Part shown: positions 1-11,400 of the stretch, in pieces
Numbering within the stretch: the stretch's first letter is position 1
Layout of the letters: the number at the start of each line of letters is the position of its first letter
Assembly: GCF_918797505.1 (NCBI RefSeq)
Contig: NC_092801.1
Span: 16,492,001 to 16,556,000 of the forward strand
DNA: 64,000 nt
DNA from: Bemisia tabaci
Lineage: Eukaryota; Arthropoda; Insecta; Hemiptera; Aleyrodidae
Direction: 5' to 3'
Position numbers and translations under genes: made by a program
Notes under the pieces: generated by a model
What the model was told of the DNA's origin: nothing
The model's database searches: none
What the model saw: the letters and a program-made list of their open reading frames with translations, nothing else

Positions 1-180
1 GACCTACCTCAAGCCCCGATCGCCCGGTCGGTCGGTATCTGCGTCGGTGATCGGCGCCGGTGCTGAAACAAAGGATGCGCCCGGCGGCCGGCGGTAAAAC
101 GGTCGACAATCGAGACCCGAGGACTCAATAGATTACGCCGAATAAATATGCGAGGGGGGCCCCGGTTCCCCCCTCGCATC
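1..180. other. GC-rich tract with a strong hairpin
   Basis: This stretch is far richer in G+C and CpG than the DNA that follows. It ends in a perfect 12-bp inverted repeat: arms at 148-159 and 168-179, of the form ATGCGAGGGGGG and its complement, with an 8-nt loop. No exon is recognised here. It could be the end of a CpG-rich 5' region of the large gene to the right, or part of the duplicated unit that begins at 181. Neither can be settled from the window. Confidence 0.5.
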
Positions 181-383
181 GGGTCAAATTTCACGACTCG
201 CCGGGCGCCCATTCAAATGCAAATCCGCGTACAAGTTCGATTCGTACTGCGCTCTAATCGCGGCCCGACCCGACCGTAAACTCGTCGGCTTCGTCCGCGC
301 CGGTGCGCAGACCCGTCGATTTCGGTTTTGAGTTCCTGCAGGCTGATTGTTGAGATTGATAGACAAAGCTAGAGTCCCTTCAT

Positions 384-386
<3 letters not shown>

Positions 387-421
<35 letters not shown>
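387..421. repeat. Poly-T tract
   Basis: An uninterrupted run of about 35 T lies directly after duplicated unit A. It could be the tail of a retroposed copy inserted in minus orientation, or simple slippage. Confidence 0.9.
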
Positions 422-422
<1 letters not shown>

Positions 423-1064
423 TTTAATGGCTTTGTGACTAAGCACCTGCAGCCAACTTTAGACTAGTGTGTTTCTATCGGATGGAGGTATAGAGAGAGT
501 TGCCCCGCTAAAAATGACGAGTAGGCTATTCGGAATTCGCCAACTCACATGGGTAGAACTTCCTACTTGTATGAGTAGAAATCTTTCTTAGATCCTTAGA
601 ATATTCTACTCATAAGAGTAGAAAAGTTCAGCTCATATGAATTCAATTTATTTCATTTTTCTAAGGTGCTGTTTCTGACCAGGAGACACCGAAGTAGCAT
701 GTGAAATTTGAAAAATAAAAACATTTTGTTCTTATGATTTTTCGGGTCAACACGACTCGCCGGGCGCCCATTCAAATGCAAATCCGCATACAAGTTCGAT
801 TCGTACTGCGCTCTAATCGCGGCCCGACCCAACCGTAAACTCGTCGGCTTCGTCCGCGCCGGTGCGCAGACCCGTCGGTTTCGGTTTTGAGTTCCTGCAG
901 GCTGATTGTTGAAATTGATAGACAAAGCTAGAGTTCCTTCGTAGAGAGAGTTGCCCCGCTAAAAATGACGAGTAGGCTATTCAGAATTCGTCAACTCACA
1001 TGAGTAGAACTTCCTACACTTGTATGAGTAGAAATCTTACTCATATCCTTAGAATGTTGATCCG

Positions 1065-1192
1065 AGTTTGGTGGTCTCAAACAATGGTTGCCTGGGAATG
1101 GTCGTCCAGTAGGGACGGAGGGGGCCGGGACTAAAAAGCGCGGGATTAGCCCTTGTGGGCTACTTAAAGTGGTAAAAAAAAGAAGAAAAAAA
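1065..1192 (+). mobile_element. SINE-like insertion with A-rich tail
   Basis: This is a GC-rich segment of about 110 bp ending in an A/G-rich tail (1174-1192). It interrupts the B-C junction that is intact in the first copy of the duplication at about 602, which marks it as an insertion. It contains GTGGTCTCAAACAATGG and a short terminal part ending in GGGCTACTTAAAG. No convincing Pol III B box was found, so the SINE assignment rests on size, tail and the empty-site comparison. Confidence 0.5.
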
Positions 1193-1379
1193 AGAATATT
1201 CTACTCATAAGAGTAGAAAAGTTCAACTCATATGAATTCATTTTTTTTTTCATTTTCCTGAAGTGCTGTTTCTGACCAGGAGACACCGACAAAGCATGTA
1301 AAATTTGAAAAATATAAACATTTTGTTCTTATGATTTTTTTGATGCGGTGACTACTTTCTGAGATATCGGACACGGTAG

Positions 1380-1620
1380 ATTCAACGCTGAATTCATGTG
1401 AGTTGAGATCTCTAGCCATATGAGTTGACGACAACTGGATGGAGTAATTCTGCTCATATGAGTCAAATTCAATTCATGATTAAGTTGTAATTCTGCTCAT
1501 ATGAGTCAAATTCAATTCATATAAGTTGAAGCTCTATTCATATGAGTTGAATTCATATGAATTAAAATTCTATTCTTATGACTTTTATTTTCTACTCATT
1601 TGTACGGACCATTTTTAGCA
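1380..1620. repeat. Cluster of palindromic ACTCATATGAGT-type motifs
   Basis: The 12-bp palindrome ACTCATATGAGT and near variants (CTCATATGAGTC, TTCATATGAGTTGAA, TTCATATGAATT) recur about every 20-50 bp. Related forms (ACTCATAAGAGTAGAA, TGTATGAGTAGAA) occur at 560-620 and 1015-1220. The motif resembles a degenerate satellite. No gene lies here. Confidence 0.7.
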
Positions 1621-1871
1621 GGGTGAGACAACGCGGCTTATGGATGTCACAAAAGGGAATAAAGATTACACAAATCGGAAGTTTTATTTATTATTTTTCT
1701 GTTGTTTGTTGAGACTGCAACCCAGTAGACAGCACTCGATTTTAAATTTATTGATACAAAGTTGAGAAGGCAATTATCATTCGAGCACTGATGTCTTGTA
1801 CAGTATCATGTCTAATTGAAGGCGCAATTGGATCAAAGTGAGTGCCACGCTCGGCACCGCGAAGTTTCTAA

Positions 1872-2015
1872 TTGGACTACACTTTGCAATTTGGAACTAT
1901 AAATTCTGGCTCATCTGAAAAAAAAAACACTTATGTGCATAGGGAAACTAATGGCACATACGTTGTTTTTAAACCGGGCCGGAAATTATAGTTCCTAACT
2001 GCAAAATGCAGCCCA
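1872..2015. mobile_element. Small MITE, family with GGACTACATTTTGCAAT termini, copy 1
   Basis: The left end ATTGGACTACACTTTGCAAT is approximately inverted at the right end (ACTGCAAAATGCAGCCCAAC). Two more members lie at 27620-27746 and about 28738-28875, with the same terminal inverted repeats and a similar length of about 125-145 bp. There is no coding capacity. Confidence 0.65.
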
Positions 2016-2204
2016 ACTATTCCGTGGATTTGCCTCCATCCAAGATTTTCAAAGTCAACTTTTTCACTCAACTGAACGAAAATCACCCTCTTGAATATTT
2101 TGCCTTCTCTAATTCTGTTTCTCGTAGACGATCACTAATGAATAATTGTATTTAGTTGTACTAACTGTATGGTTTAATTTCTCTACTTTATTTAACATTT
2201 TTAG

Positions 2205-2410
2205 CTGTGTTCGAAGAGGGGCGGAAGTTCAACTTGGCGACCAAAGTCATGAGCAACGGCGTGGAGGTGATCGTAGCGGGCGACAAAAGCACACTGCCCG
2301 GCGGCCCGGAAATCCTGAGGGTCCTCCCTCCGACCCCTACGAGACCCATCACTCTAGCCCCTAGCACGCTCACCGACCACATGATGATGCTCTTACCTCA
2401 GGGATCTCAG
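2205..2410 (+). CDS. Exon 1 (first visible) of the large SEA/EGF protein
   Basis: The acceptor TTTTTAG at 2198-2204 is followed by two bases completing a codon, then 68 open codons, and the donor CAG|GTACGT at 2411. The phase (0 at the 3' end) matches the next exon. Residues include a run of three Met and a Thr/Pro-rich stretch leading to the repeats. The GTG at 2207 is not a start codon; it is an internal Val after the splice. Confidence 0.8.
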
Positions 2411-5400
2411 GTACGTCGTAGCTCCGATGATGCAGGGCACAAGTTTTAGATTAAGGTTAATCTTCAGCACTATAGAGAACGAATCGATAGTTGAGCAATC
2501 AATTGATAATTTCTGGATTTTAGGAAATTCCTCTAGATTAGGGCAGATTGGATGCGCAGATTCATTCACAGGTGGCGGTTAAATTTACGAGTTCAGAGTC
2601 CCCTGAAATGTGTACCCTTTCCAAGTACCCTACACTTATATTCCACATTGGTGGCCTCCAATATGGTTGAAAGCGGCTATCTTGCTTTTATATTGGCCGC
2701 ACTTTCAAGGCAATCAGGGAACTGGAGGTTTTTCTACTGAAAACAAACGAATCTGACATCAGAACTCAAAACTATTGCAAATTTCATCCCAGTTAGCGGA
2801 AACAATACAGACAACCTCTTTCTGGCATTTTTCCGGCCCCTTTACGGAGGCCGCCATTTCGGAAAAAGTGCGCTTTTCTTATATTCTAATGTCAAATTTT
2901 TTCTTTCCGTGGTAAAATACCTGCGAAATTTCATCCGAGTCGACCAATAAACAAGGGATACATCACCATACCGCCATTTTTAATTTTAACCGGTCGCTAT
3001 TTTGAAACGGTGACGGATAGAGACCTGCGGTTTGCCCCAAAAATGTTCTTTATTCATGATCTTTTTAAGGAGGTATCACACGACGGGGGTTCCCATTTGA
3101 GATTGTTAGTCTGATTGTTGTCTGAGAGAGTAAGGTCATCCCCAGCCCCCAACCCCCTAAGGGGCGGGGGGTCATGGTTCCCCTTAAAAAAATTGTCCTC
3201 TCTCATGTGAGGAAGCTTCGTCCAAACCGTAAGTCAATATCCGAAACCTCTCTCGAGATATCAACACTCCATACTCTTTGCACACCCTATGAAATCCAAT
3301 CTTCTGCAAATGCGCGCCTGGAAAAAAAGCCCGTCAAATTAAATTTCCCGCGCTTATATAAGCGCGGGTCTTTCTGTGTCAGTAGCCAACCACCGTCCAG
3401 TAGAAGCAGTGCGATGATTGGCTGCCGACACATTTTCAAGTCTTGAAAAAGGGACGGCCAACTTAAAAGAAATACAAGTGTTTAATGGCCCCTGGCAAGT
3501 ACATCCTAGAAAATATGCTTGATTCGAACAATTTATAAATTGACGACACAATATATTTTCAATTATTCGATAAAATTTAATTTTATGTCAATTGAAAGAG
3601 GGAAGTTTGAGTTAAAGAGGAGGGGTGATGAAGATTGAAAACAATGAAAGTGTCGGGGAAGATGTTCTATGTTGGTACTAACTGGTACACGCGTTGTTTA
3701 CATTTTTATCCACAATAATTTCAATTTTAGGTTATAGCAGCAATTGTAATAGTTCTCTAGAGATGTCTTTAGAGTATGTTTAGTAAATCACACATCTCTG
3801 AATACGCCAAAGTTAGCTTAATTTAGTACTGAATTATAATGAATATGACCTATGAATCAATCGCAGTGCGGTCGCGTGGAATCGTCGAGAAATCTTCAAT
3901 CCAACACTTGAAACATCTCGATCACAATTTTTTCCGATTACAGTCCCTCTGTGATGTCTGAGAAGCTGTTGCATCTTATCATGTGTATTAGAGGTAACAA
4001 CCCTGCTGATATGCCGCATGTTTACTCTTGTATCAGTATGTCATTGATTTTTAAATCACCTGAGACACAGCACTTATGAGACTCAATGATTGGAACTTGA
4101 ACCATGGAGGTTGGCGACTGAAGTCAGCCCTTCATGGCCCTTCGATTTGCCCAACGGAAATCATACAGGCCCCTGGCCTTTGAAGTGGCCTTCAAAGCCA
4201 GGGCCTCAAGTCCCACACTGATGGTCTGCACTGATTTTTCAACTTGATGACCATTTTATGTTGTGCTTCTTGGTGTGTGCCTTAAGTGCTGTTCCTTCAG
4301 TACTTTCAATCACATTGGCCACTCAATGACGCCCAATGGAGGAACCTTTTCTCAACAAGTACTTTTGGAAAACACCAAATTTGTTTAGGAAAACAAACCC
4401 ACATGCATAAAATCTTAAATGATGGGACCCGTTTCGGGAACTTTGATCCCATCATCATCATTAGAGTCGCATCTGATGATGGGCCCATAGGTCTTGATAC
4501 GCATCCCTTTCTCTTAAAATTTTACGAAAGTGAGCTAGTTGTCTCTGGAAATGTTCTGTGTTTTTTTAAAAGAGGTCGAAACTTCTGTAGCCATCTAACG
4601 GTGTTTGGAGTAAATACTTTTCAGTGCACACTCACGCAAGTCCAAGTTTTGGCAAGCATGAAATATTTTGCTGAAATTCCCATCTTTTCACCAGTAGCAC
4701 TGCTCTGTTTCCTTTGATATTGACTCAGATATTGAAGGGAACTGTAGCTCTGCAATGATTAATTTTAGAAAGTGGCTATGAATGTTTTGAAAGGTTCTTT
4801 TCACGGGAGGTATAATCTGTTTAAAACTCCCTAGAAACTAGCCAGTTTCATTTACCTCTAAATCTAGAAATAAAAGTGTTCACGGATGTAAGAGAACCAG
4901 TGTAGATATTACAGGTTAACTTGAGTCCCTGTCGTTCAAAGCGGAAAGACCCAAACAAAATGTCATCACTTTTAACACAGGCCCTATACTTTAGTTGCCT
5001 GGCAGGAATTTTTCGTGATTATTTTTTCTCATGCTATCTATCTCACCACACTTTTGCAGGCTCAATTTTGATTCCGAAAATGATACTGCTCTTTCTCTCA
5101 GCTTCAATAACTTGAGGCGGCTGAAATATATTAAGGAAATCAAGAATAATTTTACCACGCACTAAAATTCTTGTATTATATATTTTAACAGAATCAATTG
5201 GAGAATCAGTTCATAACAAAAACCTACCTGACTACGTTCACGTACCTGACAACTTTCCTCAAGGATGGTGCAACAGTCGTATCGAGCAACGAGAAGGTGA
5301 TTTCAAACGTCGCAACAGAAGAACTGAACAAGATAACTCCAACCCCATCCCTGAAAACGACTCCTATCACCCTCTCAGCTAGTCCAAGTCTTGCTACCGG

Positions 5401-8400
5401 AGTGTTCCACACTACCTACACATACTTCAACACTCTGGTTGATGGGGACGTACCCTTGGTTGTGACATCCAAGAAGACGGTGGCAAATACAGTCACTGCT
5501 CCCCAAGACTACATGAATTTGCTGCAACCATCAGAGCCAGCAATCCAAACCACCAATACTTATTTAAATACAGGTAAGAAACTGAGAAAAATACTGTTTA
5601 CATGCTTAAAAGAGTAGAATTTTCTAAATTTGAAGCTGACATATAGAGAGATGTAATGGTAGGTAGTAGGGGTGATGAGTGTTGTACGAAACTTTTGAGA
5701 GAAAATAAATTCGAACAAACATGAAACCAAGCCATACTTATTGTGGTCTGAGCTAAGAAATAGAATAAAATTTTGAGAAATAGATAGATTTTTAAAATTT
5801 CAAACTCCCAGGTTAATATAAAGAAAAATTTATATTAAAATATTGTAACTACCACAAAAACTGTATGCATTGTATCTATTTCTGTAAATTCAATTTACGA
5901 AGGTAAGAAGAAACTAAGTAACATTTAGATTATCTAGAAGACCAGAGAAATTCCCTCACTTATATTCTAAGGAAATCAAGCGTACAACATTACTATTGTA
6001 ATACTGCAAAATTCAAGGCCTGACTTCGGCAGATTAAGATACAACTTTGCAGCCTTTACTGGCATGAAAATGAACTGAGCCTCTTGGAACTTTTTCAGTA
6101 GAATATAGACAGTAAAACTGCAAAAATGCATTTATTGATTGCGGTGTTCAAAATCTCTGCTCCTATTTTATTTTTTAAAAAAAGACCAAACCAACATTGC
6201 CTCAAAAGGCAATTTTGAGGCAATGTTGGTTTGGTCTTCTTTTGCAGTTTTACTGTCTATATTCTACTGAAAAAGTTGCAAGAGGCTCAGTTCATTTTCA
6301 TTGAATACTTTTTTACCAATGAGAGCATAAGTACCAAAGTTTTCAGAATAATGTATGACAGGAAGTCTACATTGCTGCAAACTGATATGATTATTTCTGC
6401 AGTTACAAAAAAAAAAGATCCATTCACCATTCCCTCATTTCATTTGGAAGAGGAAATTCGAATCAGTGCTCTAGACTAAACGTCACTCTAAGTTCTTTGA
6501 GTTTGCTTACTGGTGTCTCATACGTTCTACCGACTCCTCAAAAAGATACCTGTTTATCTTTTGCGTCCTACAATTTTTTATGTTTCCATCATTGCTCAAA
6601 GCTGTGCTCAAAGCAATTCATACTTACTTTTGCCATCTATAATGAGGCAAGTGTAACTTGATATCCTCAAGTTCTTTTGCAGGGCTTTTACAGGGCTTTA
6701 ACAGGCACTCATCATTTTTCTTCACCTCGAAAGGAAGTGTAGTATCTATTTACATGTTATTTTTTCACTGAACAAAACTGCCTAGTTGTAAATATATTTG
6801 CAGCGATTTTTGGTGGTAGAAACTTTAAAGATAGATAGCAGTTTGTCAAGAATCCATACCCATAACTGGACTGAGTTAAGCAGAAAGGAACCAACCCACA
6901 TTTTGGAAAAAATTGAGTTATGAGTGGTTTTGAACTCAACCACTGCTCTACTATCTATCGCCAAAAATTCAAAGTTTTTGTTGGAGCAAATTTTGCAGAA
7001 ATTGAACTTTATGTTTATCTTTTACATTGAGTCTTATGCAGGAGCCAAACTTTAAACCTCTTTTTCTCGGTTCGATCCCGATGTGGCTTGGTTCCTCTCT
7101 GTTTAACTCCGTCCAACTAATTCCATTCAAAACTGTAGCAGAACTCCTTGACTTGATATCTTGAAAATTCGATTCAACTCTTAAAGGCTTCCTTGGCTAC
7201 TCAAAAATTTATCTCTTTCGATTTTATAACTATTGCTAATTATTTTCAAGGGGTTTTAAATCGATTTGCTTGTGTGTCTGTTTTAGAGAAGAATTGACTA
7301 AAGTATAAATTATTATTGTTTCAAGAGTTGCAATTGACCAAAGGTCCTAACTTCATATACAGTTTTGCTTGAGCTTTTTTCCATGTATCTATAATTTTTA
7401 CCTAATTTTCATTTTTGTTGTTACAGTATCATTCACCAAGACTCTCTCGGACAGTGGCGATTTCAAAATTGTGAGCACAGCTGACGTTTTGACCCAAGTT
7501 GTTGTGACAAAAACTGACAACAAACCATCAGTCATCGACATCAAGCCAACTGCTCTCACAACTGATGTGACAAAAACATATTTTGTTACCTACACTTACT
7601 ACAGCACCTTCCTGGAGGGTACAAACACTGTTGTCAAGTCTAACTTTGCTGTTTCCTCTGACATTGTCACTGAAAAGTTTTTCCTTAAGCGGACTGCAAA
7701 CCCTCAGCCAACATCTGCCTCCTCAATTGAAGAGGTCAAACCAACGGAGGTTGCTATGCTTCAAACAGAAGCTGACAAGTCGATCAATGTCTTTGCCACG
7801 AAAACTTACCTGACAACTTATACGTATTTCACAACGTTGGTTCAGAGTAAAGGTGAAAACAAACAGCCCAGTACAATTGTCAACTCTCGTACGAAAGTAG
7901 TGGAAAACGTAGTGACAGAGTCACTCGCAACATCTTTGTTGGATGTTGACTACCTGTCGTCTTTGAAGAATTCCCTGAAAAGTGATGTGCCGATTATTGC
8001 CACTGCCACATTGAATGATGGTCAGAAAATGGAAATAACTGCTATCAACCATGTCCGGGCACCATTCCAAACATCTTTCAACTTGGCTGTCCCCAGTTTT
8101 GAGCAGACATCGCCCGCAAACGCTGCCCCAACTGAGCCAATCAAAAATCATAAGAACAACACGAAAACAAATCACAAGAAAACAAATGCAACGGCCATCA
8201 ATGATATCAAGAGTCAAAATGCTTCAAAAACCAACGCCACGGAAACAGTCAAGAAACCGTATGAAACATCCATTCTCGCATCTTCCACAGTCATGAAAAA
8301 TGGCGTGACCTTGGGTCCTGGTGCACAAATTATCAAGCTGACCTCTGAAGATGGGAATGTGACCATCATTCCGGTCTCAGACCCAGTGAGTAAGCATCCA

Positions 8401-11400
8401 GATGGATCCGCATTGAACAAGGTACCAAACTTGCAGAGCGGAAGCACAGGTGTAAATGAACTGTTTAATTTAGGATCGGTAGGAGTAAATGGCTTGGCAG
8501 CCCTTGCGCCTGTCCTAAATGTAATGGCAGGCTTGATTAAAAGTAACACCAAGAAAAAGAATGAAACTTTTACGACCAACAAATCAACCATTAAACCATT
8601 TACAAAGCTGCCTCCAGTGAGCACCGCTACAAATCCATTACTAACACATACCAAATCTCCAAACCGGTCACCAATTTATATACCAGTCGGTGGTCTGGCA
8701 GATTCCGAGCCAGGAGATTCTGTTGCAGAAGAAAGTCAGAGAGTGGAAAGGCCAGAAGAGTACATCGATGTAAATGAAAGAGCAGGCGCTCAATCGGTAA
8801 GCAGGCCAACAATCGAAAGCCCTCTCCTAACAGGTGGAATACCGATCAGCCCAGGTCAAGTAATCACAGCAAACAGTGATGTTATCATAGGCAGACCAGC
8901 GGTGCATGGACCTCGCCCACCAGAAGGTGACAAACCTATTCGGAAAGATGATGTTCCAATTGGTATGCTACCACCTCCAATCCCAAGCTACACCCGTGAC
9001 AAAGGCATAGTTCAAAAAGTGGCTGCGCCACCTGGTCACAGGCACCCAACACATCATGACCTGAGGCACAAGTTACCGCCTAAACATCATCACCACCATC
9101 ATCATGACTCAGTGAAAGATTTTAGCCACCATAAACCACACCCCATCAACCCTAGCCGCAAGGATAACGATCTGAAGCATTATATCAAACCATCAGTCGA
9201 CCACTACCCTGACCACCCGCGGCCAGAGGTTAACTCAATCCCGTTGTATGGCGAAATTCAGCCAACCAAAGTTGTTACAGCTCACATCGAAACTGTATCA
9301 TTTGGCAAGTACCCGTCTGACTTGAACAACAATATTGAGCCCCACCGCCATAACTCAATTCTTGGTGTAGAGCATCCAACATTCGTAGAACCATCTTCTG
9401 TCGATCCACTCCTGGTAAATATAAAACCACTCCAGGTTGCAAATGTGGTCATACCACATGGCAGTCAGACAGCGTTGATTTACAGCGACCAGGCTGTCGG
9501 AAACGGTCATGGACCGAAAGGCGAGATCTTCAATGACCCAGCTCCTTACCCAGAGCCTGTTGTGAACCCTGGTTTTGTCGGGTTAAAAGTCTTAGGACCA
9601 AAACCATCTGCTCCGCTAAAAATACCGCACACGCAACTGCCAGCCACTCCAGTTTTAAATATACCGTTATCATCTCAAGGAATCCACATTGGGGCTGGAA
9701 CAACTTCTGAATCTCATCACATTATTCTGATCGATTCCAATGGACAGCCAATCAATAACATTGATATTGGAACTCCATCAATAGAAATATCTTCAGTTGG
9801 TGTTGGCAACCATCACTTGCCAACACCAGATACCCCTCCGAGGGAGCGAACACCGATGCCAAATTCTTTCAGACGACCGGAGGTGGATTTAAATCGGATA
9901 AACAATCACTATCAAACCTCTCCCTCCACCCCATCGCATCAAAACCACATCCAAAATAACTACATTCGACCTGATGCAGCTGATGATAATGACTCATATG
10001 AATCTGAAGAAGGTGAAATTATTCAAGAATCCAAAACCAGACCATTAAAGCCTGGACAAGTTCCTCAAGAGCTTGTTTCACAATCTACAAGTATGCCAAT
10101 AAATCCTCCAGGAGAAGACGGCTCGTTTGAAAACAAAGAGGACAGACCAAGCCGCAATGCCACCTTCCACCACGGTAGACCCAATTATGACATTTTCTCA
10201 GATGACTATAGAGTCAAAACATCTGTTGTAAATGGCAAGCCACAGAACTTCCCAAAACTAACCGGCGATTCACAAACTGTGTCGATCGGTCAACAGACTC
10301 ACCTAAAACCAGACGGAACTCCCATCAATCCTAACCAGCCATATCAGTTTAATGGAGAAAAAGAGCATCGAATCGAACCGACACCTCACTCATTTCCACA
10401 TAAGAACCAATCATTGTCCAGTTTTCCATTTGGCGCTAAGATCCCAATGCATGAATTTGACGAAACTGTACCAACGATGAACATCGATGAAAAAATTCCG
10501 CCACCACCTCCACCGCCAAGAAAACCAGCTCCTACAGTTGAAACCAGGCCTCATTCAAATAGTGCTGAAACTAGAGACCCAGAAAATTCTCGTGACGATC
10601 AAATTGTTGGTCTATCGCCCCCTCCAAGCCCAAGCTCAACTCTACGTTATCCATCAGTCAACCACGCAAACAAGCGCAGACCACCAAGCAGGGTTAAACC
10701 CCGGCCACCATCTGCACCATACAAGTTTGAAATTCCACATGCCACTCGACCAAAACCCGTCAGTGAAATACTGAAACCAACACGCAACGATCAACCCCCA
10801 AAAGCTGTCGAAGACTTCTTGTCGAAAGTCAAGACAACCACGCACAAAACCACGGATGAAAAGCCAGAAACAATCGGCCCTGTTTTAGGAGGATCCTTGA
10901 CTGTAGAAGAGTCTTCTCAAAAACCAGAAGTAATAACCGCTAACAGTAAGGTTGTCATGAGCCATGACAACAGTATCCACAAACCTGGCACAGTCCAGGT
11001 TTCGGGAGCCTCACCAACACTCCAAACCGTGGTCATCGGCAAACCCATTCCAGAAGACTTGATTGCCCCAACGGCAGTCAAGAAACCGGAAATTACTCCA
11101 CAATGGAGCAATGGCATCATTGTTGGCTCTGAAACTGTCTTCGAGGATGACATCCATCAAGTAACACCCTCGATCGAAACAAAACGAAAAGAACAACCGT
11201 TCAACCCACCTGCAGAAAACATCCAAACCAAGCCACCAGTCACTAGCATCAAAATCAAACCAACAAAATCTGTAGTGAGCCAGCATAACGTAATCAGCTT
11301 GGTTCTCAACCGGGATGAGTCCGCAAACAAATCATTTGACGGGCCCTACCAAATCCGTCAAAACTACCGACCAAAGCTGCCTGGTATCAAAACAGGCAAT

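Larger units (their letters stand above)
181..1340. repeat. Nested direct duplication (units A, B, C each present twice)
   Basis: Three adjacent segments each occur twice in the same orientation. Unit A is at 181-385 and 744-944, about 97% identical by eye. Unit B is at about 491-602 and 942-1054. Unit C is at about 601-742 and 1197-1340. The order is A-polyT-B-C-A-B-SINE-like-C, so a block was copied and the second B-C junction was then split by an insertion. Unit A is GC-rich and has a 60-codon reading frame on the minus strand that stays open in both copies. With few differences between copies this is weak evidence for coding. Confidence 0.8.

Noticed and set aside
184..925. Two near-identical minus-strand proteins of 60-90 residues as a duplicated gene
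   Set aside because: The copies differ by two silent and two amino-acid changes only, with no start context or splice support; repeat-derived DNA is simpler.
1380..1620. CRISPR-like array of palindromic repeats
   Set aside because: Spacing is irregular, spacers are similar to each other, there are no cas genes, and the context is eukaryotic.
2207..2449. GTG at 2207 as the start of a short protein
   Set aside because: It follows a splice acceptor directly and the frame continues across matched splice phases into the next exon.
4435..4490. Partial inverted repeat around GGACCCG...GATGATGGGCCC
   Set aside because: Pairing is patchy and short; no element boundary could be drawn.
4286..4717. 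143-codon + strand ORF in intron 1 of the large gene
   Set aside because: It opens at a non-ATG codon, has no family resemblance and no splice context.
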